Shown one piece after another: positions 24,162 through 32,963 of a stretch of 64,000 bases of DNA. Position numbers and translations under genes: made by a program. The stretch lies in the NCBI RefSeq assembly GCF_018130065.1, contig NZ_JAFCME010000001.1, positions 186,001 through 250,000 on the forward strand, given 5' to 3'. This stretch comes from Bradyrhizobium sp. AUGA SZCCT0158 (GTDB lineage: Bacteria; Pseudomonadota; Alphaproteobacteria; Rhizobiales; Xanthobacteraceae). The notes below the pieces were generated by a model. It was not told the origin of the DNA and did no database searches. It saw nothing but the letters and a program-made list of their open reading frames with translations. Numbering within the stretch: the first letter of the stretch is position 1; the number at the start of each line of letters is the position of its first letter.

Positions 24162-24415
24162 GGGTGATCCTCCCTCAGCGGTCCAGCGAGCCGGCGCTTC
24201 AAACCCGGCTTCGATCATTTGTATTTCTACAATGACATATGTGTCGCTTTGATGAAAGGGGGCCCGATACACGGATTTTGTTGCGGGGAGCACGCGTGCT
24301 CAGGCCCGGCTGGTCAGTGTATGGTGGTGTATGGCGCAATCGACCGGGAGCGCGGCGCCAATCGCCGACAGCCGCCCTCTCTGAAATCAACGCGAGCCCT
24401 CGGAAAGAGCCCCTC
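24162..24415. promoter_or_regulatory. Divergent promoter region with probable SorC-type operator
   Basis: A 254-bp gap between the leftward importer operon and the rightward ALDH gene. TTTGTATTTCT at 24218-24228 and CATATG at 24236-24241 recur in the gap at 26064-26092, so they probably form binding sites for one or both SorC-family regulators of the locus. No gene is supported inside it. Confidence 0.5.
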
Positions 24416-25972
24416 ATGTCAGATAAAAAATCCGCTCATGCCAAAGACCTCTCGCTCAAGGCCGAGGTCGACGCGCTTCTGATTGAACTCGGTGTCGAAC
24501 CTGTCAGCTATACCGGTGGCACGCTGGTCGCGAGAACCCCGATCAGCGGTGAAACCGTGGCGCATGTCAGGGAGGTCGACGCCGCCGGCGCGACCGCGGC
24601 GATCGAAAAAGCCCATGCGGCTTTCCTGCAATGGCGTCTGGTCCCTGCTCCCAAGCGCGGTGAACTGGTGCGGCTGCTCGGCGAAGAGTTGCGCGCCAGC
24701 AAGCGTGCGCTTGGCCGGCTGGTTTCCATCGAGGCGGGCAAGATCGAGTCCGAAGGTCTCGGCGAAGTGCAGGAGATGATCGACATTTGCGACTATGCCG
24801 TGGGGCTTTCCCGGCAGCTCTACGGCTTGACGATCGCGACCGAGCGCCACGAGCACCGGATGGCGGAGAGCTGGCATCCACTCGGTGTCACCGGCATCAT
24901 CTCCGCATTCAATTTTCCGGTCGCGGTCTGGTCATGGAATGCAGCGCTGGCACTGGTCTGCGGCAACAGCATCGTCTGGAAGCCGTCGGAAAAGACGCCC
25001 CTCACCGCCTTGGCGACCGACGCGCTGTTCGCCCGCGCCCTGAAGCGCTTCAAGGCCGATGGCGGCGCAGCGCCCGACGGGTTGTCTGCCGTGCTGGTCG
25101 GAGGGCGCGAGATCGGTGAGGCCCTCGTCAACAACACCAGGGTTCCCTTGGTCTCGGCAACCGGTTCGACCGCGATGGGACGCGCCGTCGCGCCGAAGCT
25201 CGCGCAGCGCTTCGCCCGCGCCATTCTGGAGCTCGGCGGCAACAATGCGGCGGTAGTCACGCCGACCGCCGATCTCGACCTGACGCTGCGCGGCGTCGCC
25301 TTCGCGGCCATGGGCACGGCCGGTCAGCGCTGCACCACGCTGCGCCGCCTGTTCGTTCACGAGAGCGTCTATGACAGCTTCGTGCCGCGCCTCAAGAAGG
25401 TCTATCAGTCCGTTTCCGTCGGCAATCCCCTCACCGGCAATCTGGTCGGCCCTCTGATCGACGGCCTCGCCTATGAATCGATGCAGCGCGCCCTCGGCGA
25501 AGCCAAGGCCGCCGGTGCTGCCATCGTCGGCGGCGACCGCGTCGCCGTGGCAGGCGCCGACGCGGCTTTCTATGTCCGGCCGGCGCTGGTCGAGATCGGT
25601 GGACAGACCGGAACGGTCGAGCGCGAGACTTTTGCGCCGATCCTCTATGTCATCAAATACAGCGACTTCGATGCGGTGATCGAATTGCACAATGCCGTTC
25701 CGCAGGGGCTGTCGTCTTCGATCTTCACCAACGATCTGCGCGAGGCCGAAGCCTTCTTGTGCGCGCGCGGCTCCGATTGCGGAATCGCCAACGTGAACAT
25801 CGGCCCCTCGGGCGCCGAGATCGGCGGCGCATTCGGCGGCGAGAAGGAAACCGGCGGCGGACGTGAGTCCGGGTCGGATGCCTGGAAGGCCTACATGCGC
25901 CGCGCCACCAACACGATCAACCATGGCCGCACGCTGCCGCTCGCCCAGGGCGTCAAGTTCGACGTGGATTGA
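24416..25972 (+). CDS. Aldehyde dehydrogenase, ALDH7 (antiquitin/AmaB) type
   Basis: A 518-residue NAD-dependent aldehyde dehydrogenase. 'GIISAFNFPVAVWSWNAALA', 'GSTAMGR', catalytic Glu in 'LELGGNNAAVV' and catalytic Cys in 'GQRCTTLRRLFVH' are all present. The best-known ALDH7 reaction is oxidation of L-2-aminoadipate semialdehyde in lysine breakdown. Here the gene is the first of a rightward set with a polyol dehydrogenase, a SorC regulator and a sugar kinase, so a hydroxyaldehyde from the polyol pathway is also possible. The ATG at 24416 follows GGAAAGAG. Confidence 0.9.
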   Translation: MSDKKSAHAKDLSLKAEVDALLIELGVEPVSYTGGTLVARTPISGETVAHVREVDAAGATAAIEKAHAAFLQWRLVPAPKRGELVRLLGEELRASKRALGRLVSIEAGKIESEGLGEVQEMIDICDYAVGLSRQLYGLTIATERHEHRMAESWHPLGVTGIISAFNFPVAVWSWNAALALVCGNSIVWKPSEKTPLTALATDALFARALKRFKADGGAAPDGLSAVLVGGREIGEALVNNTRVPLVSATGSTAMGRAVAPKLAQRFARAILELGGNNAAVVTPTADLDLTLRGVAFAAMGTAGQRCTTLRRLFVHESVYDSFVPRLKKVYQSVSVGNPLTGNLVGPLIDGLAYESMQRALGEAKAAGAAIVGGDRVAVAGADAAFYVRPALVEIGGQTGTVERETFAPILYVIKYSDFDAVIELHNAVPQGLSSSIFTNDLREAEAFLCARGSDCGIANVNIGPSGAEIGGAFGGEKETGGGRESGSDAWKAYMRRATNTINHGRTLPLAQGVKFDVD

Positions 25973-26063
25973 ATGGAAATCGCCGTGAACGCGCCGCTTC
26001 CGGGCAAGGATGTCATCACCCTCCGCCCCAGAAAGGCCGACTTCGAGCTATGAACAGATGTTT

Positions 26064-26098
26064 TTTGTATTTCTCATATGTTGCATCATATGAAATAC
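26064..26098. promoter_or_regulatory. Imperfect inverted repeat, probable SorC-family operator
   Basis: GTATTTC at 26067-26073 and GAAATAC at 26092-26098 flank two copies of CATATG (26075-26080 and 26087-26092). The TTTGTATTTCT and CATATG elements also occur upstream of the importer operon at 24218-24241. Position, 66 bp before the dehydrogenase start, suits an operator or activator site. Confidence 0.55.
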
Positions 26099-26163
26099 GA
26101 ATGTAATAGAGCACGATAGGACTGTCCCACGAGGGAATGGGTACAAGCCGGGTGCAAGGGTTT

Positions 26164-27186
26164 ATGAGCCGAGCTCTCTTCATCGACGGGGCCAACAAAG
26201 CGCGGGTCGCGCAGTTCAATCTGCGCGAGGGGCGCGAGGACGAAGTCTTGATGGATGTCGCCTCGGTCGGCGTCTGCGGCAGCGATCTGCACTATTTCAA
26301 GGACGGCGGTATCGGCAGCGCGCTTATCAACGAACCCTTTGTCCCCGGGCATGAGTTCGGCGGCTATCTCTGTCAGGACGTCGAGGAACTCGGTCTCACG
26401 CGCGGCCAGCTCGTTGCCGTCGATCCGAACAAGGCATGCGGTCGGTGCGACTGGTGCCATGAGGGCCATCCCAACCTCTGCCCTAACGTTGAGTTCATTG
26501 GAGCTCCTCCCTTCGACGGCGCGATGACGGAGCGCATCTGGGCACCAAGGTCGCAGCTCGTCGCGTTGCCGAATGGCTTCGACGCGCTGGACGCCGTCAT
26601 GCTGGAGCCGCTCGGCGTCGCCATTCACGCCGTCGGGCTCGCCAAGCCGCGCATGCTCGAACGCGTGGCCGTGCTGGGCTGTGGCCCGATCGGCCTGCTC
26701 ATTGTCCAGGTGTTGAAAGCTGCCGGCGCCGGGGAAGTCCTCGCCTGCGATCCGCTGCCGCATCGCCGCGCAATGGCCGAAAAGATCGGCGCCGATCGCG
26801 TCGGTGAAAGCGCCGCCGACATTGCCGAATGGTCCAAGGGCGGCTGCCCCCTTGTGCTGGAAGCGACGAATTCGCCGTTCGGCTTCCGCGACGCCGTAAC
26901 CGCGACACGCATCGGCGGGCGGATCGTGCTGGTCGGCATTCCCGACGGCGACATTTACACCTTGCCGGCCGCGGACGCGCGCCGCCGCGGCCTCAATATC
27001 AAGTTCGCGCGGCGGATGGGCGACGTCTATCCGCGCGCGATTGAGTTCCTCGCAGCGGGGAAGATCGACGTACGCTCGATCGTGACCCACCGCGTCGCGC
27101 TGGAGGAAGTGCCCGGCATATTCACGGCACTTGCCGAGAATGCGCCCGGCTACATCAAGGTCCTCGTCGATCTGAAAGGGAGTTGA
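26164..27186 (+). CDS. Zinc-dependent polyol (sorbitol-type) dehydrogenase
   Basis: A 340-residue zinc MDR dehydrogenase. 'GVCGSDLHYF' and 'PGHEF' give catalytic zinc ligands, the structural zinc Cys set is in 'NKACGRCDWCHEGHPNLCPN', and 'AVLGCGPIGLL' is the NAD fold. It resembles L-iditol/xylitol-type dehydrogenases that oxidise a polyol to a ketose. With a ribulokinase-like kinase just downstream, a pentitol such as ribitol or arabinitol is the most economical substrate guess. The ATG at 26164 is chosen by the family N-terminus; upstream lies a probable operator. Confidence 0.88.
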   Translation: MSRALFIDGANKARVAQFNLREGREDEVLMDVASVGVCGSDLHYFKDGGIGSALINEPFVPGHEFGGYLCQDVEELGLTRGQLVAVDPNKACGRCDWCHEGHPNLCPNVEFIGAPPFDGAMTERIWAPRSQLVALPNGFDALDAVMLEPLGVAIHAVGLAKPRMLERVAVLGCGPIGLLIVQVLKAAGAGEVLACDPLPHRRAMAEKIGADRVGESAADIAEWSKGGCPLVLEATNSPFGFRDAVTATRIGGRIVLVGIPDGDIYTLPAADARRRGLNIKFARRMGDVYPRAIEFLAAGKIDVRSIVTHRVALEEVPGIFTALAENAPGYIKVLVDLKGS

Positions 27187-27266
27187 ACCGACGCCCGAAT
27201 GACACCTGGCCGCCACTAGCAAATGGGAGCATCACGATGAAGCCGGTGTATGCGTGAGGTGAAGTT

Positions 27267-28244
27267 GTGAGCGACACATCAGACAGCGAAACGACGACAA
27301 TGCGTATCAACGCCGAGGACCTGGCCGAAGCGCAAATCCAGGCTCGAGCGTGCTGGTATTACTATGTCGGCGCGATGACGCAGCAGGAGATTGCCGATCG
27401 GCTCGGGCTGACGCGGCTCAAGGTCAACAAGCTGCTCGGGCAGGCTCGACAGGACGGGCTCGTCAGCGTCGAGATCAAGCTGCCGCTCGCCAACTGCGTT
27501 GCGCTGGAAGAGAAGCTGAAGGCGCGCTTCGCGCTCGACGATGTTTCGGTAGTTCCCAGCCTGCCCGATCCCGATGCGCTGCAACAGGTGATCGGCGAAG
27601 CGGCGAGCACGATGCTTCATCCCCTGCTGAAGGATGGCATCGGCCTCGGCGTCGGCTGGGGTCGCACGCTCAGAGCCGCCGCGCGCACGCTCAAGCAGCG
27701 ACGATTCGCCCGCAGCTGGGTGACTTCCCTGATGGGCGGCATGACGCGCGGCGCCGGCACCAACACGTTCGAGGTCGCGACCGAGTTTGCTCGCCTGATC
27801 GGCGCCGAATGCTACTACGTCGCGGCACCGATCTATTGCCCGTCGGTCGAGAGCCGTTCCACACTCCTGACGCACTACGGACTTGCGGACGTGATGCGCC
27901 GGGCTCGCGAAGGCCAGATCGCGCTGGTATCCTGCGGCGACTTGACACCACGTTCGCTGCTCGCGGCGACCCATATTGTGAATGAAGCGCTGGACGGACT
28001 GCGCAAGGCGGGCGCGGTCGGCGACCTGCTCGGAACGTATCTGGACGAATACGGCCGCCCGGTCGACCACCCTCTCAATTCCCGAGTCATGGCGCTGAGC
28101 CCGCAGGAGCTGAAGGCGTATCCGATCTCCATCCTGGCCTCGGGCGGGTTACCCAAGGCGCCGGTGATCCGCGGCATTCTGAACGCGCGCTATGTACGCT
28201 GTCTCGTCACAGACGAGTCTGCGGCAGAGGCGCTGCTGCAATGA
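27267..28244 (+). CDS. SorC/DeoR-type sugar-responsive transcriptional regulator
   Basis: A 325-residue paralogue of the regulator at 16763. The helix-turn-helix is 'AMTQQEIADRLGLTRLKVNK' near residues 36-55, and the effector domain has 'GLGVGWGRTLRAAARTL' and 'LMGGMTRGAGTNTFEVA'. The start is a GTG at 27267 preceded by GAGGTGA. It overlaps the kinase start by 4 bp (ATGA), so regulator and kinase are translated together, an arrangement that ties the sensor to the phosphorylated product. Confidence 0.88.
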   Translation: MSDTSDSETTTMRINAEDLAEAQIQARACWYYYVGAMTQQEIADRLGLTRLKVNKLLGQARQDGLVSVEIKLPLANCVALEEKLKARFALDDVSVVPSLPDPDALQQVIGEAASTMLHPLLKDGIGLGVGWGRTLRAAARTLKQRRFARSWVTSLMGGMTRGAGTNTFEVATEFARLIGAECYYVAAPIYCPSVESRSTLLTHYGLADVMRRAREGQIALVSCGDLTPRSLLAATHIVNEALDGLRKAGAVGDLLGTYLDEYGRPVDHPLNSRVMALSPQELKAYPISILASGGLPKAPVIRGILNARYVRCLVTDESAAEALLQ

Positions 28245-29842
28245 GCCTGCTGCTCGCCATCGATGTCGGTACGATGTCGGCGCGCGCCGGGCTGTTCGAC
28301 GCGTCGGGCCGGCTGGTGTCCGCGCGCAGTCATCCGTTCGAACTGCTGCGGCCCGCGGAAAACCACGCTGTCTATCGGATGGACGAAATCTGGGCGGCGG
28401 TATGTGCCGCCATCCGCGCCGCCATTGCCGATACGCCGGGTGCGGCAGCAGCGATCGCGGGCGTCGCCGTCGACGCAACATCCTCCATTTATTTCGAGGC
28501 GAACGGCGGAGCGCCGCTGCAAGGTGATGCGGACGTGGTCTGCTGGATGGACCATCGCGGCGAACGCGAGGCAGAGGAGATTGGCGCATCCGGCGACCAC
28601 TATCTGGATCATGTCGGCGGCACGGTCTCGCCGGAGATGTATCTGCCCAAGATCCTCTGGGTAAAGCGGCACACGCCGGAGGCGTGGGCGCGCGTCACCG
28701 CCGTGCGCGACCTCACGGACGAAGTCGCTCGCCGGATGACCGGCATCGATCGGCACTCCGTCTGCGGGCTTGCCTGCAAGTTTCCCTATTTGCCCGCCGA
28801 CCCTGATCCGTGGCGCCGCGACCTGCTCGCTACGCTTGGTCTCTCCGATCTGCTGCGGCGCGGCAAGCTCGCCGAACCGCCGGGCCTGGTCGGCCAGGTG
28901 CACGGAACGGTCTCCGCGGATGCGGCGAAGGCGCTCGGCATCGCGCCGGGTGCGCCGGTCGCGATCGGATTGATCGACGCGGAAGCAGGCGCTCTCGGCG
29001 TCGCGGGCCACGGATTTCGCGACAAGATGAACCGCACGCTGGCGCTGATCGGCGGCACCTCGAGCTGCTACATGTGCTGGGCCGAGGATAAGCGGTACAT
29101 CTCCGGAGTCTGGGGTCCTTTCAAGGACGCGGTATTTCCCGGCTACTGGATGCACGAGGCCGGGATGAGCATTTCGGGCGCGGCGCTCGACGCCGTGCTG
29201 GATCAGCATCCCGCCAGCCCCGGCAAGGCGTCGGCGGCCCAGCACGCGGAAACCGCGTGCGATATTCTCGCGCTGCTCGATCTCGAAGGCCCCGCCTTCG
29301 GCACGCGGCGGCATATCGTCCCCGACTGGCTCGGCAACCGCGCGCCCCATGGCGACGGTGCGGTGCGCGCGCTCGTCAGCGGCCTTGGCCTTGAGACGAG
29401 CCCACGCTCCTTCCTCGAACATTACTACGCGACGGCCCGCGCGCTCGCGCTGCAAAGCCGTCATATCCTTAAGCATCTCAACACGCGTGGTTATGCGATC
29501 GACCGCGCCTGTCTCTCCGGCGGGCACACCAGGAATCCGCTGATGGTGCGCCTTTATCGTGATGCGCTTGGCGCCGACCTCGTCATCTCCCACTCGCCCG
29601 AACCGGTGCTACTCGGCACCGCGATGGTCGCCGCCGTCGCGGCCGGGCTTTACCCGGATCTGTTTGCGGCGCTCGACGCGATGGCGCCGGAGCAGACGGT
29701 CCACCGGGCCGACCCGATATGGGCGGCGGCGAACGATGCCGCCTATTCGACCTATCTCAAGCTGTTCGCCGTCCGCAACGAAATCGAGGCGGAAGGTCGG
29801 CGACCGGCCAGCCGCCCCTCCTCGTCCGCTGGCGCATTCTGA
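28241..29842 (+). CDS. FGGY-family carbohydrate kinase, ribulokinase-like
   Basis: A 533-residue sugar kinase. N-terminal phosphate loop 'LAIDVGTMSARAGLFD', then 'CWMDHRGEREAEEI', the segment typical of the D-ribulokinase (YDR109C) branch of FGGY kinases, 'ALIGGTSSCYM' and C-terminal 'CLSGGHTRNPLMVRLYRDAL'. It would phosphorylate the ketose made by the upstream polyol dehydrogenase, for example ribulose to ribulose 5-phosphate. L-ribulose, xylulose or erythritol are alternatives. It ends 18 bp from a convergent gene. Confidence 0.88.
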   Translation: MSLLLAIDVGTMSARAGLFDASGRLVSARSHPFELLRPAENHAVYRMDEIWAAVCAAIRAAIADTPGAAAAIAGVAVDATSSIYFEANGGAPLQGDADVVCWMDHRGEREAEEIGASGDHYLDHVGGTVSPEMYLPKILWVKRHTPEAWARVTAVRDLTDEVARRMTGIDRHSVCGLACKFPYLPADPDPWRRDLLATLGLSDLLRRGKLAEPPGLVGQVHGTVSADAAKALGIAPGAPVAIGLIDAEAGALGVAGHGFRDKMNRTLALIGGTSSCYMCWAEDKRYISGVWGPFKDAVFPGYWMHEAGMSISGAALDAVLDQHPASPGKASAAQHAETACDILALLDLEGPAFGTRRHIVPDWLGNRAPHGDGAVRALVSGLGLETSPRSFLEHYYATARALALQSRHILKHLNTRGYAIDRACLSGGHTRNPLMVRLYRDALGADLVISHSPEPVLLGTAMVAAVAAGLYPDLFAALDAMAPEQTVHRADPIWAAANDAAYSTYLKLFAVRNEIEAEGRRPASRPSSSAGAF

Positions 29843-29860
29843 ACGCGAAGTCTTTTCTCG

Positions 29861-30715
29861 TCAGCAATTGACTTCAACATTCCGTCCCCGGCTTGCGAGG
29901 TAGATGCGAGCCGCATTACCGCCGAAGATAGCCGCCTTTTCATCCGGTGACAGACCGGCGAGCAGGGTTTCGGCGGCGGCAATCCATTTTTCATAGCCGC
30001 CCGCCAGATTGACTACCGGCCAGTCGCTTCCCCAAAGCAGGCGATGTGGTCCGAAACACGCAACGACATGATCCACCGCTTTCCGCAGATCCGCAACTTG
30101 CCAATCCGGTAAGGCCTCTGTCACCAATCCCGATAGCTTGCAGACGATGTTGGGGCGTTCGGCAAGCAGCGCGACGTCGCGATACCAATCTGCTGTCTCG
30201 CCGGTCGCAAGCCGGGGCTTGGCGCAATGGTCAAGCACGAACTGCAGATCGGGATGATCATCGACCAGGCTCAGCAGTCGCGGCAAATGGCGCGGCAGCA
30301 CCAGCGCGTCGAACACCAGGTTGTTTCGGGCCATCACTGCCAATAGCCGCGCCAAGCCAGGGCGGAGCAGCCAATCGTCATCGGGCATGTCCTGCACCAT
30401 CGGCCGCAGTCCAACCAGGAGGCTGTGCACGGCGAGTGCATCAATGCGCGCCCCGCCGTCGGCTACATCGAAGTCCGTCCAGCCGACCACACCCCGCACC
30501 ACCTGTGCCTTCGCCGCGATGTCGAGCAGAAACATGGTCTCCGCCTCGGTCGGTGCAGCCTGCACCAGGATCGTCCCCCTGATGTTCGCGGCAGCGAGGT
30601 GTGGCGCCAGATCCGAAAGGGAAAAGTCGCGGTGGATCGGCGCGAGCGCGGGAGTGAGCCAGCCATAATCGCCACGTGCGAGAGTCCACAGATGATGATG
30701 CGCATCGATCCGCAT
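29861..30715 (-). CDS. Amidohydrolase 2 family protein, L-fuconolactonase-like
   Basis: A 284-residue TIM-barrel hydrolase. The metal-binding 'MRIDAHHHLW' opens the protein, 'FVLDHCAKP' supplies the third His and 'LLWGSDWPV' the catalytic Asp. This branch includes L-fucono-1,5-lactonase and related sugar lactonases. The ATG at 30715 overlaps by one base the stop of the aldo/keto reductase (TGATG), so the pair likely forms an oxidase-then-lactonase sequence: aldose to lactone to aldonate. The rest of an L-fucose oxidation pathway is not present. Confidence 0.87.
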   Translation of the reverse strand: MRIDAHHHLWTLARGDYGWLTPALAPIHRDFSLSDLAPHLAAANIRGTILVQAAPTEAETMFLLDIAAKAQVVRGVVGWTDFDVADGGARIDALAVHSLLVGLRPMVQDMPDDDWLLRPGLARLLAVMARNNLVFDALVLPRHLPRLLSLVDDHPDLQFVLDHCAKPRLATGETADWYRDVALLAERPNIVCKLSGLVTEALPDWQVADLRKAVDHVVACFGPHRLLWGSDWPVVNLAGGYEKWIAAAETLLAGLSPDEKAAIFGGNAARIYLASRGRNVEVNC

Positions 30716-31752
30716 CAGCCGGCTATCGGCAGCGGAACGGGCGCTTCCGCAGCCAGCAGGCGCTCGGCCTTCAGATCGGCCCAAAGCGCCGCCGGCACGT
30801 CGCAGGACAGCGCGGCTACGTTGCGTTCGACCTCTTGCGGACTCTGGCCCCCCAGCACAACGCTCGCCACCGCCGGATGGCCCAGGGCAAAATGCAACGC
30901 CGCGGTTGGCAGGGCAACGCCATGCGCATCACAGATGCTTTCGATCCGAGCCACCCTTGCCAGGATCTCAGGTGGCGCATCCCGATAATCGTATTTGGCC
31001 CCGCTCACCGCGCCGGTTGCCAGAATACCTGAATTGAATACGCCGCCGAGTAACACGCCGATTCCCTGTTGTTGCGCAAGCGGCAGAAACTCCGCCAGCG
31101 CCGGCTGCTCCAGCAGGGAATAGCGCCCCGCGAGCAGCATGGTATCGAATGATCCGGCTTTAGCGAAACGCACGCACATCTCGGCCTCGTTTACGCCGAT
31201 CCCGATGCCCGCAACAACGCCCTCTCCGCGAAGCCGGTCCAGCGCCACGTACGCGCCAGCCATCGCTTCGCGAAACCGCTCCTCGATCGCGTCGGGGCCA
31301 TGAGTCCAAATGTCGACGTCGTGGATCAGCAACAGGTCCAGCCGGTCGACCCCTAGCCGCAATAGCGACTGTTCCACCGAACGCATCGTGCCGTCATAGG
31401 AATAATCAACCACCGCCCGGTGCGGCAACCCTCCTGCAAAACCGGCACGGTCGCCTCGACCGCGAAACGGATCCGTCCAGCGACCGACCTTGGTGCAAAC
31501 GACGATGTCCTGGCGCGGCACGCGCCTGATGGCGGCGCCGCAACGATGTTCGGCAAGGCCGTTGCCATAGAGCGGAGAAGTGTCGAGGAGATTAATGCCC
31601 AGTTCGAATGCACGTTTCACCGTATCAATGGCCGTGCCGTCATCCAGTTGCACGTAGAGATCACCAAGCGGCGCGGTTCCGAATCCCACAACCGAAACCT
31701 GAAGCCGCATCCCACCAAGAGCACGACGCGGCACCGCAAATACTGGTTTCAT
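30715..31752 (-). CDS. Aldo/keto reductase, D-threo-aldose 1-dehydrogenase type
   Basis: A 345-residue AKR of the L-galactose/D-threo-aldose 1-dehydrogenase group. Catalytic tetrad elements are visible: Asp and Tyr in 'LLDTSPLYGNG', Lys in 'VVCTKVGRW' and His in 'DLLLIHDVD'. It oxidises C1 of L-fucose-like aldoses to a lactone. The start ATG at 31752 is used because family similarity starts soon after; in-frame ATGs at 31776 and 31815 are alternatives. It is coupled to the lactonase-like gene. Confidence 0.86.
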   Translation of the reverse strand: MKPVFAVPRRALGGMRLQVSVVGFGTAPLGDLYVQLDDGTAIDTVKRAFELGINLLDTSPLYGNGLAEHRCGAAIRRVPRQDIVVCTKVGRWTDPFRGRGDRAGFAGGLPHRAVVDYSYDGTMRSVEQSLLRLGVDRLDLLLIHDVDIWTHGPDAIEERFREAMAGAYVALDRLRGEGVVAGIGIGVNEAEMCVRFAKAGSFDTMLLAGRYSLLEQPALAEFLPLAQQQGIGVLLGGVFNSGILATGAVSGAKYDYRDAPPEILARVARIESICDAHGVALPTAALHFALGHPAVASVVLGGQSPQEVERNVAALSCDVPAALWADLKAERLLAAEAPVPLPIAG

Positions 31753-31936
31753 ATTGACCGGCTCTTTTCGGCCCATCGCCCAGTCGCGGGGATGCGCCTT
31801 TACCTTGCTTGCCATTGGACATGTCCGCTGGCTGTGAACCTGGCGATATTGCCAGCCGCGGCCGCCCGTTCAATGGGACCACCTTGGCTGGCGTCTGAAA
31901 ACATTCAAACTGCGCAACGCGGCGGATCTTGCCCAG

Positions 31937-32812
31937 CTATCTCAACACGATCTCCTGGTCGGCCCACCGCAGGTAGCTGCGCGGCGCAGCACCAAGTTCG
32001 CGCCTGAACATCGCCGTGAAGGCGCTCGGGCTGTCGTAGCCGACATCGAGTGCGACGTTGGTTACGGATTCGCCGGCGCCAAGGCGCGCGAGCGCTTCCA
32101 GCAACCGGACGCGCTGGCGCCAGGCCGCAAAGCTCTGGCCGGTCTCACGACGGAACATCCGCGTCAGCGTACGCCGGCTGAGGCCGCTGCGGTCGGCCCA
32201 ATCGTCGAGGGTGAGGTCGGAACTGGTATCGGCGATCACAGCTTCGCAGATCCGGGCGAGACGCGGATCCAGCGGGATCGGCACGTGCAGCAACACTTCC
32301 GGCATCCGGCCGATCTCGCCTAGCAGGAGATCAACCAGCTGCCCGTCGCGCCCGTCCTCGTCGTAATCCACCGGCATGCGGACAGCTTCATCCATCAGCG
32401 CCTCGAGCAGCGGCGAGACGCGGATCAGGCGGCACGTCGCCGGGTAGCTCGGCACCTGATCCGGCTCGACATAGATGGTCTGGGCCTCGATATCGCCCCA
32501 GGCGCGCGATTGATGCACGATTCCTGCGGGAATCCACAGGCCATGCCCCGGCGGGATGACGAAATTGCCGCGTTCCGTCATCATCGAGGTGACGCCGATG
32601 GTCTGGAGGATGAACTGCCCTCGCCGGTGCGCGTGACGCGTGCTGGTGCTCTCGGACGGATACGTCGCTGCCATAGAGACGACCGGCCGCTTCTGCGTCT
32701 GCAGGTGACCGGCATAGTTCGCTGCGGCTATCGGTCCGCATCGCTTGTGGCATGGGCGCTCAAGGCTGTCGCCGCCGGTCGGTGCTGTGCCGACTCTTAC
32801 ATTTATGTTCAT
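31937..32812 (-). CDS. AraC-family regulator with N-terminal cupin
   Basis: A 291-residue regulator: cupin sensor with 'HAHRRGQFIL' and 'IPPGHGLWIPAGIVHQ' in the first half, and two C-terminal helix-turn-helix units, 'TLDDWADRSGLSRRTLTRMF' and 'VTNVALDVGYDSPSAFTAMF', near residues 195-260. The ATG at 32812 is chosen; an upstream frame of about 70 residues has no family character. It is divergent from the oligopeptide importer (151 bp) and upstream of the AKR/lactonase pair on the same strand, so either could be its target. Confidence 0.87.
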   Translation of the reverse strand: MNINVRVGTAPTGGDSLERPCHKRCGPIAAANYAGHLQTQKRPVVSMAATYPSESTSTRHAHRRGQFILQTIGVTSMMTERGNFVIPPGHGLWIPAGIVHQSRAWGDIEAQTIYVEPDQVPSYPATCRLIRVSPLLEALMDEAVRMPVDYDEDGRDGQLVDLLLGEIGRMPEVLLHVPIPLDPRLARICEAVIADTSSDLTLDDWADRSGLSRRTLTRMFRRETGQSFAAWRQRVRLLEALARLGAGESVTNVALDVGYDSPSAFTAMFRRELGAAPRSYLRWADQEIVLR

Positions 32813-32963
32813 CTGGGCTCTTGATGTGAGATGCCTGCTCTCCCCACAGCCATGCATCTTCCGGGCCAGATGGCCCGATCGCGACGATCGCTGTCCCATG
32901 CCGTGTAGCACAGAATGCGGCGCTCCGTCACGATGGCGCAATCCGCAACGAAGGGGTTGGTCC

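Noticed and set aside
29861..31752. A complete L-fucose oxidation pathway
   Set aside because: Only the first two enzyme types are present; no fuconate dehydratase or downstream aldolase is found in the window.
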